Part shown: one piece after another, positions 46,008 to 54,927 of the stretch
Numbering within the stretch: position 1 is the stretch's first letter
How the letters are laid out: each line of letters begins with the position of its first letter
Assembly: GCF_012530535.1 (NCBI RefSeq)
Contig: NZ_CP051299.1
Location: forward strand, 1,984,001-2,048,000
Source of the DNA: Microcella flavibacter
GTDB taxonomy: Bacteria; Actinomycetota; Actinomycetes; Actinomycetales; Microbacteriaceae
Length of the DNA: 64,000 nucleotides
Direction: 5' to 3'
Notes under the pieces: generated by a model
Seen by the model: only the letters and a program-made list of their open reading frames with translations
The model's database searches: none
Told to the model about the DNA's origin: nothing
Program-made: the position numbers and the translations under genes

Positions 46008-47702
46008 TCAGCCCGTGATCGCGCCCTTCGCGGCGGACTGCACGAGCTTCGTGTACTTGGCGAGAACGCCCCGGGTATAGCGCGGGGGAAGGGGCGCCCA
46101 GCCGGTGCGGCGCGCCTCCAGCTCGTCTGCGTCGACCAGTACGTCGAGGGAGCGAGCAGCGATATCGACCCGTATGAGATCACCATCGCGCACGAAGGCG
46201 ATCGGACCTTCGTCGACCGCTTCGGGAGCTATATGGCCGATGCAGAGGCCGGTTGTGCCGCCCGAGAATCGTCCGTCCGTCAAGAGTAGTACATCCTTGC
46301 CGAGCCCCGCCCCCTTGATGGCGGCGGTGATGGCGAGCATCTCGCGCATGCCGGGGCCGCCCTTGGGGCCTTCGTAGCGGATGACGACGACGTCGCCGGC
46401 GCTGATCTCGCCGGCCGTCAGCGCGTCCATCGCGGCGCGCTCGCGCTCGAAGACGCGGGCCGGGCCCTCGAAGACCGCGGCGTCGAATCCGGCGGTCTTG
46501 ACGACGGCGCCCTCGGGGGCGAGCGAGCCCTGCAGGATCGTGATGCCGCCGGTGGCGTGGATGGGGTTGTCGAGCGTGCGCAGCACCTCGCCGTCGAGCG
46601 GGTCGGGGTTCAGCTCGGCGAGGTTCTCGGCCATGGTGCGCCCCGTGACGGTCATGACGTCGCCGTGCAGGAGTCCGGCATCCAGCAGCGCCTTCAGCAG
46701 CACGGGCAGGCCGCCCTGCCGGTCGACGTCGTTCATGACGTACCGGCCGAAGGGCTTGAGGTCGCCGATGTGGGGCACGCGCTCGCCGATGCGGGTGAAG
46801 TCGTCGAGGGTGAACTCGACCTCGGCCTCGTTGGCGATCGCGAGGATGTGCAGCACGACGTTCGTCGAGCCGCCGAGCGCCATCGCCACCGTGACGGCGT
46901 TCTCGAAGGCCTCCTTGGTGAGGATCTGCCGGGCCGTGATGCCGTGGTTGAGCAGGTTGACGACGGCCTCGCCCGAGCGGTGCGCGTACATGTCGCGGCG
47001 GCGATCGTAGGATGCCGGGCTCGCCGACCCCGGAAGGCTCAGGCCGAGCGCCTCGGCGACGGAGGCCATCGTGTTGGCGGTGTACATGCCGCCGCAGGCG
47101 CCCTCGCCCGGAGCGAAGGCGCACTCGATGCGGTGCGCGTCCTCGGCGCTCATCCGGCCGGCCTTGACCGCGCCCACCGCCTCGAAGGAGTCGATGATCG
47201 TGATCTCCTTCTCGGTGCCGTCGCTGAGCTTGACCCAGCCGGGGGCGATCGAGCCGGCGTAGAGGAAGACGCTCGAGAGGTCGAGGCGCGCCATCGCCAT
47301 GAGCATGCCGGGGATCGACTTGTCGCAGCCGGCGAGCAGCACCGAGCCGTCGAGGCGCTCGGCCTGCATGACGACCTCGACGCTGTCGGCGATGACCTCG
47401 CGGCTCACGAGCGAGAAGTGCATGCCCTCGTGGCCCATCGAGATGCCGTCGCTCACGCTGACGGTGCCGAACTGCAGCGGGTACCCGCCGCCGGCGTGCA
47501 CGCCCTCCTTCGCGGCCTGCGCGAGGCGCGCGAGCGAGAGGTTGCAGGGGGTGATCTCGTTCCACGAGCTGGCGATGCCGACCTGCGGCTTGTCCCAGTC
47601 GTCGTCGCCCATGCCGACCGCGCGCAGCATGCCGCGCGAGGTGGTGGCTTCGATGCCGTCGGTGACGACGCGGGAACGGGGCTTGGGGTCGATCGCGGAC
47701 AT
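46008..47702 (-). CDS. ilvD: Dihydroxy-acid dehydratase
   Basis: 564 aa Fe-S enzyme that dehydrates dihydroxy-acids to the keto-acids. Cluster-binding cysteines appear in [26 protein letters not shown] and [35 protein letters not shown] is the conserved C-terminal motif. TAAACT (47714-47709) ends exactly 6 nt before the ATG, so the gene is probably leaderless and its -10 contains the TAA stop of mnhG. The 3' part (about 46100-46310) uses rare codons ATA, CTA, GTA and TTG unlike the rest. First gene of the ilv operon. Confidence 0.96.
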   Translation of the reverse strand: MSAIDPKPRSRVVTDGIEATTSRGMLRAVGMGDDDWDKPQVGIASSWNEITPCNLSLARLAQAAKEGVHAGGGYPLQFGTVSVSDGISMGHEGMHFSLVSREVIADSVEVVMQAERLDGSVLLAGCDKSIPGMLMAMARLDLSSVFLYAGSIAPGWVKLSDGTEKEITIIDSFEAVGAVKAGRMSAEDAHRIECAFAPGEGACGGMYTANTMASVAEALGLSLPGSASPASYDRRRDMYAHRSGEAVVNLLNHGITARQILTKEAFENAVTVAMALGGSTNVVLHILAIANEAEVEFTLDDFTRIGERVPHIGDLKPFGRYVMNDVDRQGGLPVLLKALLDAGLLHGDVMTVTGRTMAENLAELNPDPLDGEVLRTLDNPIHATGGITILQGSLAPEGAVVKTAGFDAAVFEGPARVFERERAAMDALTAGEISAGDVVVIRYEGPKGGPGMREMLAITAAIKGAGLGKDVLLLTDGRFSGGTTGLCIGHIAPEAVDEGPIAFVRDGDLIRVDIAARSLDVLVDADELEARRTGWAPLPPRYTRGVLAKYTKLVQSAAKGAITG

Positions 47703-47711
47703 GGGCCGAGT

Positions 47712-48212
47712 TTACGCCGGGCCCGGGTCCTTCCCTGACGGCCCGGCGGCCCGTCCGGCGGCGGGCTCCGCGGCCGGCTCGGCACCGGGCTCGACGCTCG
47801 GCGCGAGCGCTGGGTCGGGCACCTCGGCCTCGCCGCCGGGCAGGTCGCCGCGCCCCGCCGAGGCGATGTCGTCGGCGAGCTCGTCGGTGATGAGCGTGCC
47901 CGCGTCGAAGTCTCCTGTTCGGTAGCCCGCGCGCCCGACCATGTGCGCCGCGATGGGCGCCGTCAGCATCTGGAACACGACGACGGGGATGAGCAGCAGC
48001 AGCACCGCGCCGCTGCGCGCGCTGAGCGCGAGGGCGAGCACGACGAAGACGAGGCCGAGGATCTGCGGCTTCGTCGCGGCGTGCAGTCGGCTCAGCGCAT
48101 CGGGGAACCGGTTGAGGCCGATGCCCGCGGCGAGCGAGAGGAACCCGCCGAGCACGAGCAGCACGCCCGCGGCGATGTCGAGCGCCTCGACCACGGGGGC
48201 GTCGGGGGTCAT
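47712..48212 (-). CDS. mnhG: Mrp antiporter subunit G
   Basis: 166 aa: three spans (AAGVLLVLGGFLSLAAGIGLN, ILGLVFVVLALALSA, AVLLLLIPVVVFQMLTAPIAAHMV) with the family motif NRFPDALSRLHAATKPQILG, then an acidic Ala/Pro-rich tail of about 60 residues absent from most MnhG. Last gene of the Mrp operon; its start overlaps mnhF by 4 nt. Confidence 0.9.
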   Translation of the reverse strand: MTPDAPVVEALDIAAGVLLVLGGFLSLAAGIGLNRFPDALSRLHAATKPQILGLVFVVLALALSARSGAVLLLLIPVVVFQMLTAPIAAHMVGRAGYRTGDFDAGTLITDELADDIASAGRGDLPGGEAEVPDPALAPSVEPGAEPAAEPAAGRAAGPSGKDPGPA

Positions 48213-48532
48213 GAGGCCTCCTCCCCCGTCGCGGCGGTCGGGTTCTCAGCGCCGAGCCCCGGGGCGACGCGGGTGTCGTCGGGCCGCGTCACGAAGCGCG
48301 CGACGGCGACGGTGCCGAGGATGGCGGTGGCCGCCATGACCACCATGAGCGGGATCGTGCGGGTGTGCTGGTTCGCGACCATCTCGGCGCCGACGACGAG
48401 GATCAGGGTCGTCAGCAGCACGTCGCTCGCGATGATGCGGTCGACGATGCTCGGCCCGCGGATCACGCGCAGGATCGCGAGCAGCGCCGTCACCGAGAAG
48501 AGGGCGCCAGCGATCCAGAGCAGCACGGTCAT
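48209..48532 (-). CDS. mnhF: Mrp antiporter subunit F
   Basis: 107 aa, three spans with the conserved block LAILRVIRGPSIVDRIIASD VLL and TAILGTVAVARFV. The extended C-terminal tail is polar. Start ATG 48532 overlaps the mnhE stop by 4 nt. Confidence 0.92.
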   Translation of the reverse strand: MTVLLWIAGALFSVTALLAILRVIRGPSIVDRIIASDVLLTTLILVVGAEMVANQHTRTIPLMVVMAATAILGTVAVARFVTRPDDTRVAPGLGAENPTAATGEEAS

Positions 48533-49074
48533 CGCACGGCCTCCCATTCCTCGCGCGAGCCGAGCGCCCGCAGGATGCGCCGCTCGTAGGCGAGCACGCT
48601 GTCGTGCGCGTGCGCCACCTGCTCGGGCGTCTCGATGCCGAGGCTGTGGATGTAGAGCACCGAGTGCGGGCGGTCGACCTCGAGCACGACCGAGCCGGGC
48701 ACGAGGCTCACGGCGAGCGCCGTGCCCGTGAGCACAAAGTCGTTGCGGGTCGTGAGGTCGACCCGGATGACCGCGTTGCGCGTGACGCCCCGCGGGCGCA
48801 TCGCCTGCCAGGCGACCTCGAAGGATGCCCGCACGAGGTCGACCGCGAACCGGCCGAGCAGCACGAGGAACCACCACGGGTTGAAGCGGCCCGAGAGCTC
48901 GACGGGCGGCAGGTAGAACGCCCGCGTGACGAGCAGCGCCACGACGACGCCCGTGACGATCGTGAACGGCGTCACCGACCCCCAGAGCATCATCCACAGC
49001 AGCACGAGGGCCAGCAGCAGCGGCGACTGCTGCAGCAGGGGCACCCGCTCGCGCTCGCGGCGCTTGTCATTCAC
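48529..49074 (-). CDS. mnhE: Mrp antiporter subunit E
   Basis: 181 aa: two N-terminal spans (LLLALVLLWMMLWGSVTPFT, TGVVVALLVTRAFYL), then ARFAVDLVRAS-type helix and a soluble end with TALAVSLVPGSVVLEVD and LYIHSLGIETPEQV. Fits MnhE. GTG start overlaps the mnhD stop by 8 nt. Confidence 0.9.
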   Translation of the reverse strand: MNDKRRERERVPLLQQSPLLLALVLLWMMLWGSVTPFTIVTGVVVALLVTRAFYLPPVELSGRFNPWWFLVLLGRFAVDLVRASFEVAWQAMRPRGVTRNAVIRVDLTTRNDFVLTGTALAVSLVPGSVVLEVDRPHSVLYIHSLGIETPEQVAHAHDSVLAYERRILRALGSREEWEAVR

Positions 49075-50647
49075 GCGGCTCCCCCTCCTCGGTGCTCGTG
49101 GGGAACACGGTCTGGATGTACGCCCCGGGCCCGTCGAGGTTGCCGCCCGCGCGGTCGGCGAGCGCGTAGACCGGCCCGGCGAAGACCGTGAGCGCGAGGC
49201 TCACGGCGACCATCCCGGCCGTCGCCGCGGTCATGAGGCGCGGGGTCGCGCGGGTGACGGCGATCGTCGACGTGCTGAGGGGCGCCTCCTCGACGGAGCG
49301 GAGCAGGCGCGACTCATCGCCCTCCACCGCATCGGCCGAGCGCCAGAACACGAGGTTCCAGACGCGGATGAGCGCGTAGAGGGTGAGGAGGGAGACGAGG
49401 GCTCCGGCGCCGATCAGGGTGTAGGCCAGGGCATCCCCCTGCTCGGCGGTCGCCCGGAACAGGCCGAGCTTGCCGATGAAGCCCGAGAACGGGGGGATGC
49501 CGCCGAGATTGAGCGCGGGGATGAAGAAGAGCGCCGCCACCATCGGGGCGCTCGCGAGCAGCCCGCCGATGCGCGTGATCGAGGTGCTGCCGGCCTCGCG
49601 CTCGATGAGGCCCGCGGCGAGGAAGAGGGTCGTCTGCACGACGATGTGGTGGGCGATGTAGTAGATCGCCGCCGCGGTGCCCTCGACGGTGCCGAGGGCG
49701 ACGCCGAGGATCATGTAGCCGATGTGGCTGACGAGCGTGAACGACAGGATGCGCTTGATGTCGGCCTGCGCGACGGCGCCGAGCGCGCCGACCACCATCG
49801 TCAGCAGCGCGAGCACCATGAGCCAGGGGTTGAGCTCGGGGCCGGGGAAGATCACCGTCTCGACGCGGATGATCGCGTAGACGCCGATCTTGGTGAGCAG
49901 TCCGGCGAAGGCCGCGGTCACCGGCGCGGGCGCCGACGGGTACGAGTCGGGCAGCCAGAACGACAGCGGGAACACGGCCGCCTTGATGCCGAAGCCGACG
50001 AGGAGCATGACGTGCAGCACGATCTGCACGTCGAGCGGCAGATCGCCGATGCGCTGGGCGATCTGGGCGATGTTGACCGTGCCGAGCGCGCCGTAGATCA
50101 TCGCGATCGCGGCGAGGAACAGCAGCGACGACAGCAGGCTGACGATGACGTACGTGACGCCGGCGCGGATGCGCGACACCGTGCCGCCGAGGGTGATGAG
50201 CACGTAGCTCGCGACGAGCAGGATCTCGAAGCCGACGTAGAGGTTGAAGAGATCGCCCGAGACGAAGGCGACCATGACGCCCGTGGTGAGGATGAGGTAG
50301 GTCGGGTTGTAGATCGACACCGGGGTCTCGTCGTCGCCGTCGGCGAGACCCTGGCCGACCGAGAACACCAGCACCGCGAGCAGCACGATCGACGAGACCA
50401 GCACCATGAGCGCCGAGAGCCGGTCGACGACGAGCACGATGCCGAAGGGCGCCTGCCAGCCGCCGACCTCGACGACGAGCGGGCCGCCCGCGTCGACCGC
50501 GACGAGCATGACGGCGCCGAGCGCGAGCTCGATGACGAGGGCCGTGATCGCGATGATCCGCTGCGGGCGCGCCCGGCGGCCGACGACGAGCGTCGCGGCG
50601 GCGCCGAGCAGCGGCACCAGCACGACGAGGGGCACGAGGAAGGTCAC
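49067..50647 (-). CDS. mnhD: Mrp antiporter subunit D
   Basis: 526 aa polytopic protein of the NuoL/M/N-like family with about 14 spans and the conserved charged sites in NLYVGFEILLVASYVLI (Glu), GFGIKAAVFPLSFWLPDSYP (Lys) and QADIKRILSFTLVSHIGY (Lys). Forms part of the proton pathway. The GTG start overlaps the mnhC stop; an upstream extension of the frame lies inside mnhC. Confidence 0.94.
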   Translation of the reverse strand: MTFLVPLVVLVPLLGAAATLVVGRRARPQRIIAITALVIELALGAVMLVAVDAGGPLVVEVGGWQAPFGIVLVVDRLSALMVLVSSIVLLAVLVFSVGQGLADGDDETPVSIYNPTYLILTTGVMVAFVSGDLFNLYVGFEILLVASYVLITLGGTVSRIRAGVTYVIVSLLSSLLFLAAIAMIYGALGTVNIAQIAQRIGDLPLDVQIVLHVMLLVGFGIKAAVFPLSFWLPDSYPSAPAPVTAAFAGLLTKIGVYAIIRVETVIFPGPELNPWLMVLALLTMVVGALGAVAQADIKRILSFTLVSHIGYMILGVALGTVEGTAAAIYYIAHHIVVQTTLFLAAGLIEREAGSTSITRIGGLLASAPMVAALFFIPALNLGGIPPFSGFIGKLGLFRATAEQGDALAYTLIGAGALVSLLTLYALIRVWNLVFWRSADAVEGDESRLLRSVEEAPLSTSTIAVTRATPRLMTAATAGMVAVSLALTVFAGPVYALADRAGGNLDGPGAYIQTVFPTSTEEGEPRE

Positions 50648-51072
50648 TTCTCGACCTCCAGGGGGAAGTCGGTGGTGCTGGCCTCGAATGCCGTCTCCTC
50701 CGAGGGCATCGCCACGGTGCCCTCGCGCAAGGCGACGTCGTCGGCGTCGTCGCTGAGGTCGTCGGCGTTCGCGAGCCGCCAGGAGCGGTAGATGAGGGCG
50801 AGCAGGAACGAGGAGACCGCGAAGGTGATGACGATCGCGGTGAGGATGAGCGCCTGCGGCAGCGGGTCGGTGTACTCCTCCGGCGCGAGCGACTCGTCGA
50901 AGATCGGGGCGACGCCGGCCTCGCCCGCCATGATCAGGATGAGCAGGTTGGTGGCGTTGCCCGCGAGCAGGAACCCGAGCAGCACGCGGGTGAGGCTGCG
51001 CTCGAGCAGCAGGTAGACGGCGCAGGCGTACATCGCCGACATGACGATCACGAGCACGAGCGAGACGGTCAT
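50644..51072 (-). CDS. mnhC: Mrp antiporter subunit C
   Basis: 142 aa, NuoK-like: spans LVLVIVMSAMYACAVYLLLE, LTRVLLGFLLAGNATNLLIL and ALILTAIVITFAVSSFLLAL; the N-terminal half has the conserved ERSLTRVLLG. Its tail is acidic. ATG overlaps the mnhA stop by 4 nt. Confidence 0.92.
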   Translation of the reverse strand: MTVSLVLVIVMSAMYACAVYLLLERSLTRVLLGFLLAGNATNLLILIMAGEAGVAPIFDESLAPEEYTDPLPQALILTAIVITFAVSSFLLALIYRSWRLANADDLSDDADDVALREGTVAMPSEETAFEASTTDFPLEVEK

Positions 51073-54020
51073 CCGCGGCCTCCTCGGCTGTCGATGCCGA
51101 CGCCCGTGCCGTCGGCGCCCGATGCATCGACGGGCTCGGCCGCCTCGTCCGGCACGCGGAACTCGGGGTCGCCCTGCCGGTCGACCTCGGCGCCGAGCGA
51201 GCGCAGCACGTCGAGCACCAGGCCGACGACGACGAGGTAGACGCCGACGTCGAAGATCGTCGACGTGACGAACTTGATCTCGCCGAGCAACCAGACCTCG
51301 CCCTCCCAGTAGGCGGAGGTCAGGGCATCCGCCCCGAGGAGGAGCGGCACGATCGCGGTACCGACGGCGAGCAGCAGGCCGGTGCCGAGCAGCGTACCGG
51401 CGCCGATCGGGGCGGCCGCGCCCAGCTCGTAGCGCCCGCCGGCGAGGTAGCGGGCGACGAGCGCGAGGCCCGCCACGAGGCCGCCCGCGAAGCCGCCGCC
51501 GGGCAGGTTGTGGCCGGCGAAGAGCAGGTAGAGGGAGACGACGATGAGCGCGTGGAAGAGCAGGCGCACCACCACCTCGAGCAGGATCGAGCGGTTGCGC
51601 GGGTCGAGGGTGGGGCCGGCGAGGATCCACGCGTTGCGCAGCTCGCCCGGGGCCGCCTGCTCCTTGACCCGCACGAGGCGGTCCTCGACCCGCTGGCGCA
51701 TCGCGCCGCGGCGGGCGCGGGCGGGGGTGTCGGCCCGGCCCCGGATGAAGAGCAGGCTCGCGACGCCGGTCGCGGCCGCGATGACGACGGCGAGCTCGCC
51801 CATGGTGTCCCAGGCGCGGATGTCGACGAGGGCGACGTTGACGATGTTGCGCCCTTGGCCGTCGACGTAGGCGAGCTCGGGCCATTCCAGCGAGATCGGC
51901 AGGGCGACGCGGGCGCCCGAGGCGACGATGGCGATGACGCCCATGACGACGCCGACGGCGATGCCGAGCAGCGCCCTCACGAGCTTGCGGGTGCTGCCGT
52001 GCTTGTCGCCGAGCGAGGCGGGCAGGCGGCGCAGCACGAACACGAAGGCGATGAGGGTGACGAGCTCGACGAGGATCTGCGTGATGGCGAGATCGGGGGC
52101 GCCCATGAGCGCGAAGATCGCCGACATGCCGAATCCGGTGACGCCGACGACGACGACCGCGGTGAAGCGCTTATGCGCGCGGGTGGCCGCGACCGCGGCG
52201 ATGATCATGACGAGCCCGATGGCGGCCTGGGCGGGGTGGTCCCAGAGGCGGAACTCGTCGGGCCAGGTGTCGCCGAGCAGCAGCGCGCTCGTCGTGACGA
52301 CGACGAAGACGACGAGGATGACGCCGAGGTAGAAGGGCAGCGAGCCGCGCTGGGTGACCCCCGTCACGCGCACGGCGAGCCGGTCGACGGCGCCGACCGA
52401 GTCCCAGTAGAGCTCGGAGGCGCTCACGGGGCTGTGCACCCGCGCCTGCAGGCGGGCGAGCGGCTCGCGGGCGAGGAACAGGGCCGCGCCGAGCACGAGC
52501 GCGAGCACGGAGAGGCCGAGCTCGAGGGTGAGGCCGTGCCAGAGCTCGAGGTGGTAGTCGGTGCCCTGATCGGGGAAGGCCGCCGCCACGGGAGCGATCG
52601 CCCCGTCGGCGAGCGCCGCGAGCGGGCCGAGGGCGAGGCTGGCGACGGCGAGGATCGCCGGGGCGATGAGGAAGCTCGGGACGACGGGCGCCGACTGCTC
52701 GACCGGGTCGACGCCCGGCTTGCGGGCGAAGGCCCCCCAGAAGAAGCGGATGCTGTACGCCGTGGTCAGCACCGAGCCGAGCAGCACGCCCACGACGGCG
52801 GCGAGGGCGAGACCATCGCCGGCCTCGGCATCGACGATGAGGCCGTGCAGCACCGCCTCCTTCGCGACGAAGCCGAACAGGGGCGGCAGCCCCGCCATGC
52901 TGGCGAGGGCGAGCGCCGCTATGGTCGCGAGCACGGGCGCCCGCCGGCCGAGCCCGCTCAGCTTGCGCAGGTCGCGCGTACCCGTCCCGTGGTCGATGAT
53001 GCCGACGACGAGGAAGAGAGTGGCCTTGAAGAGCGCGTGCGCGACGAGCAGGGCCGTCGCCGCGAGCGCGGTGTCGCGCGTGCCCCACCCGGTGACCACC
53101 ATGAGGAACCCGAGCTGGCTCACCGTGCCGTAGGCCAGCAGCAGCTTGATGTCCGTCTGACGCAGCGCCGCCCATCCGCCGAGCAGCATCGTGGCGATGC
53201 CCAGCCCGATGAGCAGCTCTCGCCACGCTGGGGTCTCGGCGAACCCGGGGGCGAGACGCGCGACGAGGTAGACGCCCGCCTTCACCATGGCGGCGGCGTG
53301 CAGGTAGGCGCTCACGGGGGTCGGAGCCGCCATGGCGCCCGGCAGCCAGAAGTGGAAGGGCACGATCGCCGACTTCGAGATCGCCCCGACGAGGATGAGC
53401 ACGATCGCCGCGGTCGTGAGCGCGCCCGAGGGCGAGGTCGACACGATCACCGTCAAGCTCGTGCTGCCGGCCTCGACCGCGAGCAGCACGAGGCCCACGA
53501 GCATGACGAGGCCGCCGAGCGTCGTGGTGATGAGCGCCTGCAGAGCCGCTCCGCGACTCGCCTTGCGCCCCTGGTAGTGGCCGATGAGCAGGTACGAGAG
53601 CACGCTCGTGAGCTCCCAGAACACGAAGAGCAGGAAGACGTCCTCCGCGAGGATGAGCCCGTACATCGCGCCCGCGAACGCCGTCAGCGTGCTCGCGAAG
53701 CGGCCGATGCCCTCGCTGTCGGGGCCGAAGTAGCGCGCGCAGTACAGCATGACGAGCGCCCCGACCCCGGTGACGACGAGCGTCAGCACCCACGCGAGCG
53801 GGTCCATGCGCAGGTCGAGCGTGAGCCCGAGCTCGGGGATCCACGGCAGGCGCTCGACGAGCTCCGTGCCGGCGAGCACCGAGGGCCCGACGACGAGCGC
53901 GTGCACGAAGCCGGCGAGCGGCACGAGCGCGCCGAGCAGGAAGACGCCGCGCTTCACATACGGTGTCAGGAATACGAGGCCGATCGCGGCCGCTCCGAAC
54001 ACCAGCAGGACGAGGAGCAT
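51069..54020 (-). CDS. mnhA: Mrp antiporter subunit A fused to subunit B
   Basis: 983 aa. The first ~780 residues are MnhA (NuoL-like, with LLFVFWELTSVLSYLLIGHY, AISKSAIVPFHFWLPGAMAAPTPVSAYLHAAAMVKAG and LLAYGTVSQLGFLMVV, followed by the C-terminal MnhA extension ALMGAPDLAITQILVELVTL). The last part (about 830-960) is MnhB: LLEVVVRLLFHALIVVSLYLLFAGHN, LPGGGFAGGLVAGLALVARYLAGG and FVTSTIFDVGVYLVVVGLVLD. AB fusions are known in actinobacteria. ATG 54020 with GGGAGGA. Heads mnhA-C-D-E-F-G, the sodium/proton antiporter. Confidence 0.95.
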   Translation of the reverse strand: MLLVLLVFGAAAIGLVFLTPYVKRGVFLLGALVPLAGFVHALVVGPSVLAGTELVERLPWIPELGLTLDLRMDPLAWVLTLVVTGVGALVMLYCARYFGPDSEGIGRFASTLTAFAGAMYGLILAEDVFLLFVFWELTSVLSYLLIGHYQGRKASRGAALQALITTTLGGLVMLVGLVLLAVEAGSTSLTVIVSTSPSGALTTAAIVLILVGAISKSAIVPFHFWLPGAMAAPTPVSAYLHAAAMVKAGVYLVARLAPGFAETPAWRELLIGLGIATMLLGGWAALRQTDIKLLLAYGTVSQLGFLMVVTGWGTRDTALAATALLVAHALFKATLFLVVGIIDHGTGTRDLRKLSGLGRRAPVLATIAALALASMAGLPPLFGFVAKEAVLHGLIVDAEAGDGLALAAVVGVLLGSVLTTAYSIRFFWGAFARKPGVDPVEQSAPVVPSFLIAPAILAVASLALGPLAALADGAIAPVAAAFPDQGTDYHLELWHGLTLELGLSVLALVLGAALFLAREPLARLQARVHSPVSASELYWDSVGAVDRLAVRVTGVTQRGSLPFYLGVILVVFVVVTTSALLLGDTWPDEFRLWDHPAQAAIGLVMIIAAVAATRAHKRFTAVVVVGVTGFGMSAIFALMGAPDLAITQILVELVTLIAFVFVLRRLPASLGDKHGSTRKLVRALLGIAVGVVMGVIAIVASGARVALPISLEWPELAYVDGQGRNIVNVALVDIRAWDTMGELAVVIAAATGVASLLFIRGRADTPARARRGAMRQRVEDRLVRVKEQAAPGELRNAWILAGPTLDPRNRSILLEVVVRLLFHALIVVSLYLLFAGHNLPGGGFAGGLVAGLALVARYLAGGRYELGAAAPIGAGTLLGTGLLLAVGTAIVPLLLGADALTSAYWEGEVWLLGEIKFVTSTIFDVGVYLVVVGLVLDVLRSLGAEVDRQGDPEFRVPDEAAEPVDASGADGTGVGIDSRGGRG

Positions 54021-54099
54021 GCGTCCTCCCTCGGGTGTCGGTGCGGCACGGGCGGGGGTGAGGGCGGCGGGCCTGAGCGGGCGCGCGGTCGGAACGAGT

Positions 54100-54927
54100 T
54101 TACCGAGTGGTCGGAGGGTTCTCGCGCCGAGCATCCAGCAATCGTTCGAGCACCCGTGCCATCGCGCGCGGGTCGGCCACGCGATGGGGGGCGACGGTGC
54201 CGGCCGGGCCGACCTTGATGCCGAGATCGCCGTCGACGAGCGCCTGCAGGCCGTCCTCGTCGGTGACGTCGTCGCCGGCGAAGAGCACGGCCGGCTGCCC
54301 GAGCCGCTCGCGCAGCACGCGCAGGCCGTCGCCCTTGGTCGCATCGCGCGCGGCGAACTCGACGACGTTCTTGCCGTCGCGCACGGTGAGCCCCGCGTCC
54401 TGCGCGGCCGCCTCCGCCCGCACCGCCTCGATGAGGGATGCCGCTGCCGCGGCATCCTCGACGATGCGGGTGTGCACGGCGAACCCGGCCGGCTTCTGCT
54501 CCATCCAGGCCCCGGGCACCGCGTCCACGAGCGGCTCGAGCCGGAGCCGCAGCAGCCGCACGCGCTCCCGGTCCTGCGGGGTCGCGGCCGGCAGCACCTC
54601 CCCGTCGCCGAGGCGCACCTCGAGCCCGTGCGAGCCCACCAGCGGCACCTTCGCGGGCATCTCCCCCACGGCGGCGAGGCTCTCGAGCGAGCGCCCGCTG
54701 ACGAGGGCGACGGTCGTGGCGGGCAGGGCGTGCAGCGCGAGCAGGGCGGCGTGCGCCTCCGGCAGCGCGCGGGCGGCCTGCGGGTCGTCGACCTCGGGGG
54801 CGAGGGTGCCGTCGAAGTCGAGGGCGACGAGCAGCGCGGGCGCGGCGGCGAGCCGATCGATCGCCGCGGCGAGCGCGGGGTCGAGGGCGGGCTCGAACGC
54901 GGCCTCGGCGGCGGGCTCGGCCGTCAT
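54100..54927 (-). CDS. otsB: Trehalose-6-phosphate phosphatase
   Basis: 275 aa HAD phosphatase. Motif I LVALDFDGTLAPEVDDP, motif II TTVALVSGRSLESL, GSHGLEVRLGDG, and VLFAGDDVTDEDGLQAL (motif IV). Removes phosphate from trehalose-6-phosphate. ATG 54927 shares a base with the otsA stop. Last gene of the pair. Confidence 0.95.
   Translation of the reverse strand: MTAEPAAEAAFEPALDPALAAAIDRLAAAPALLVALDFDGTLAPEVDDPQAARALPEAHAALLALHALPATTVALVSGRSLESLAAVGEMPAKVPLVGSHGLEVRLGDGEVLPAATPQDRERVRLLRLRLEPLVDAVPGAWMEQKPAGFAVHTRIVEDAAAAASLIEAVRAEAAAQDAGLTVRDGKNVVEFAARDATKGDGLRVLRERLGQPAVLFAGDDVTDEDGLQALVDGDLGIKVGPAGTVAPHRVADPRAMARVLERLLDARRENPPTTR

Noticed and set aside
51069-54020. MnhA/MnhB fusion as an anomaly
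   Set aside because: A-B fusions are a known variant of the Mrp antiporter, and the operon has no separate mnhB.
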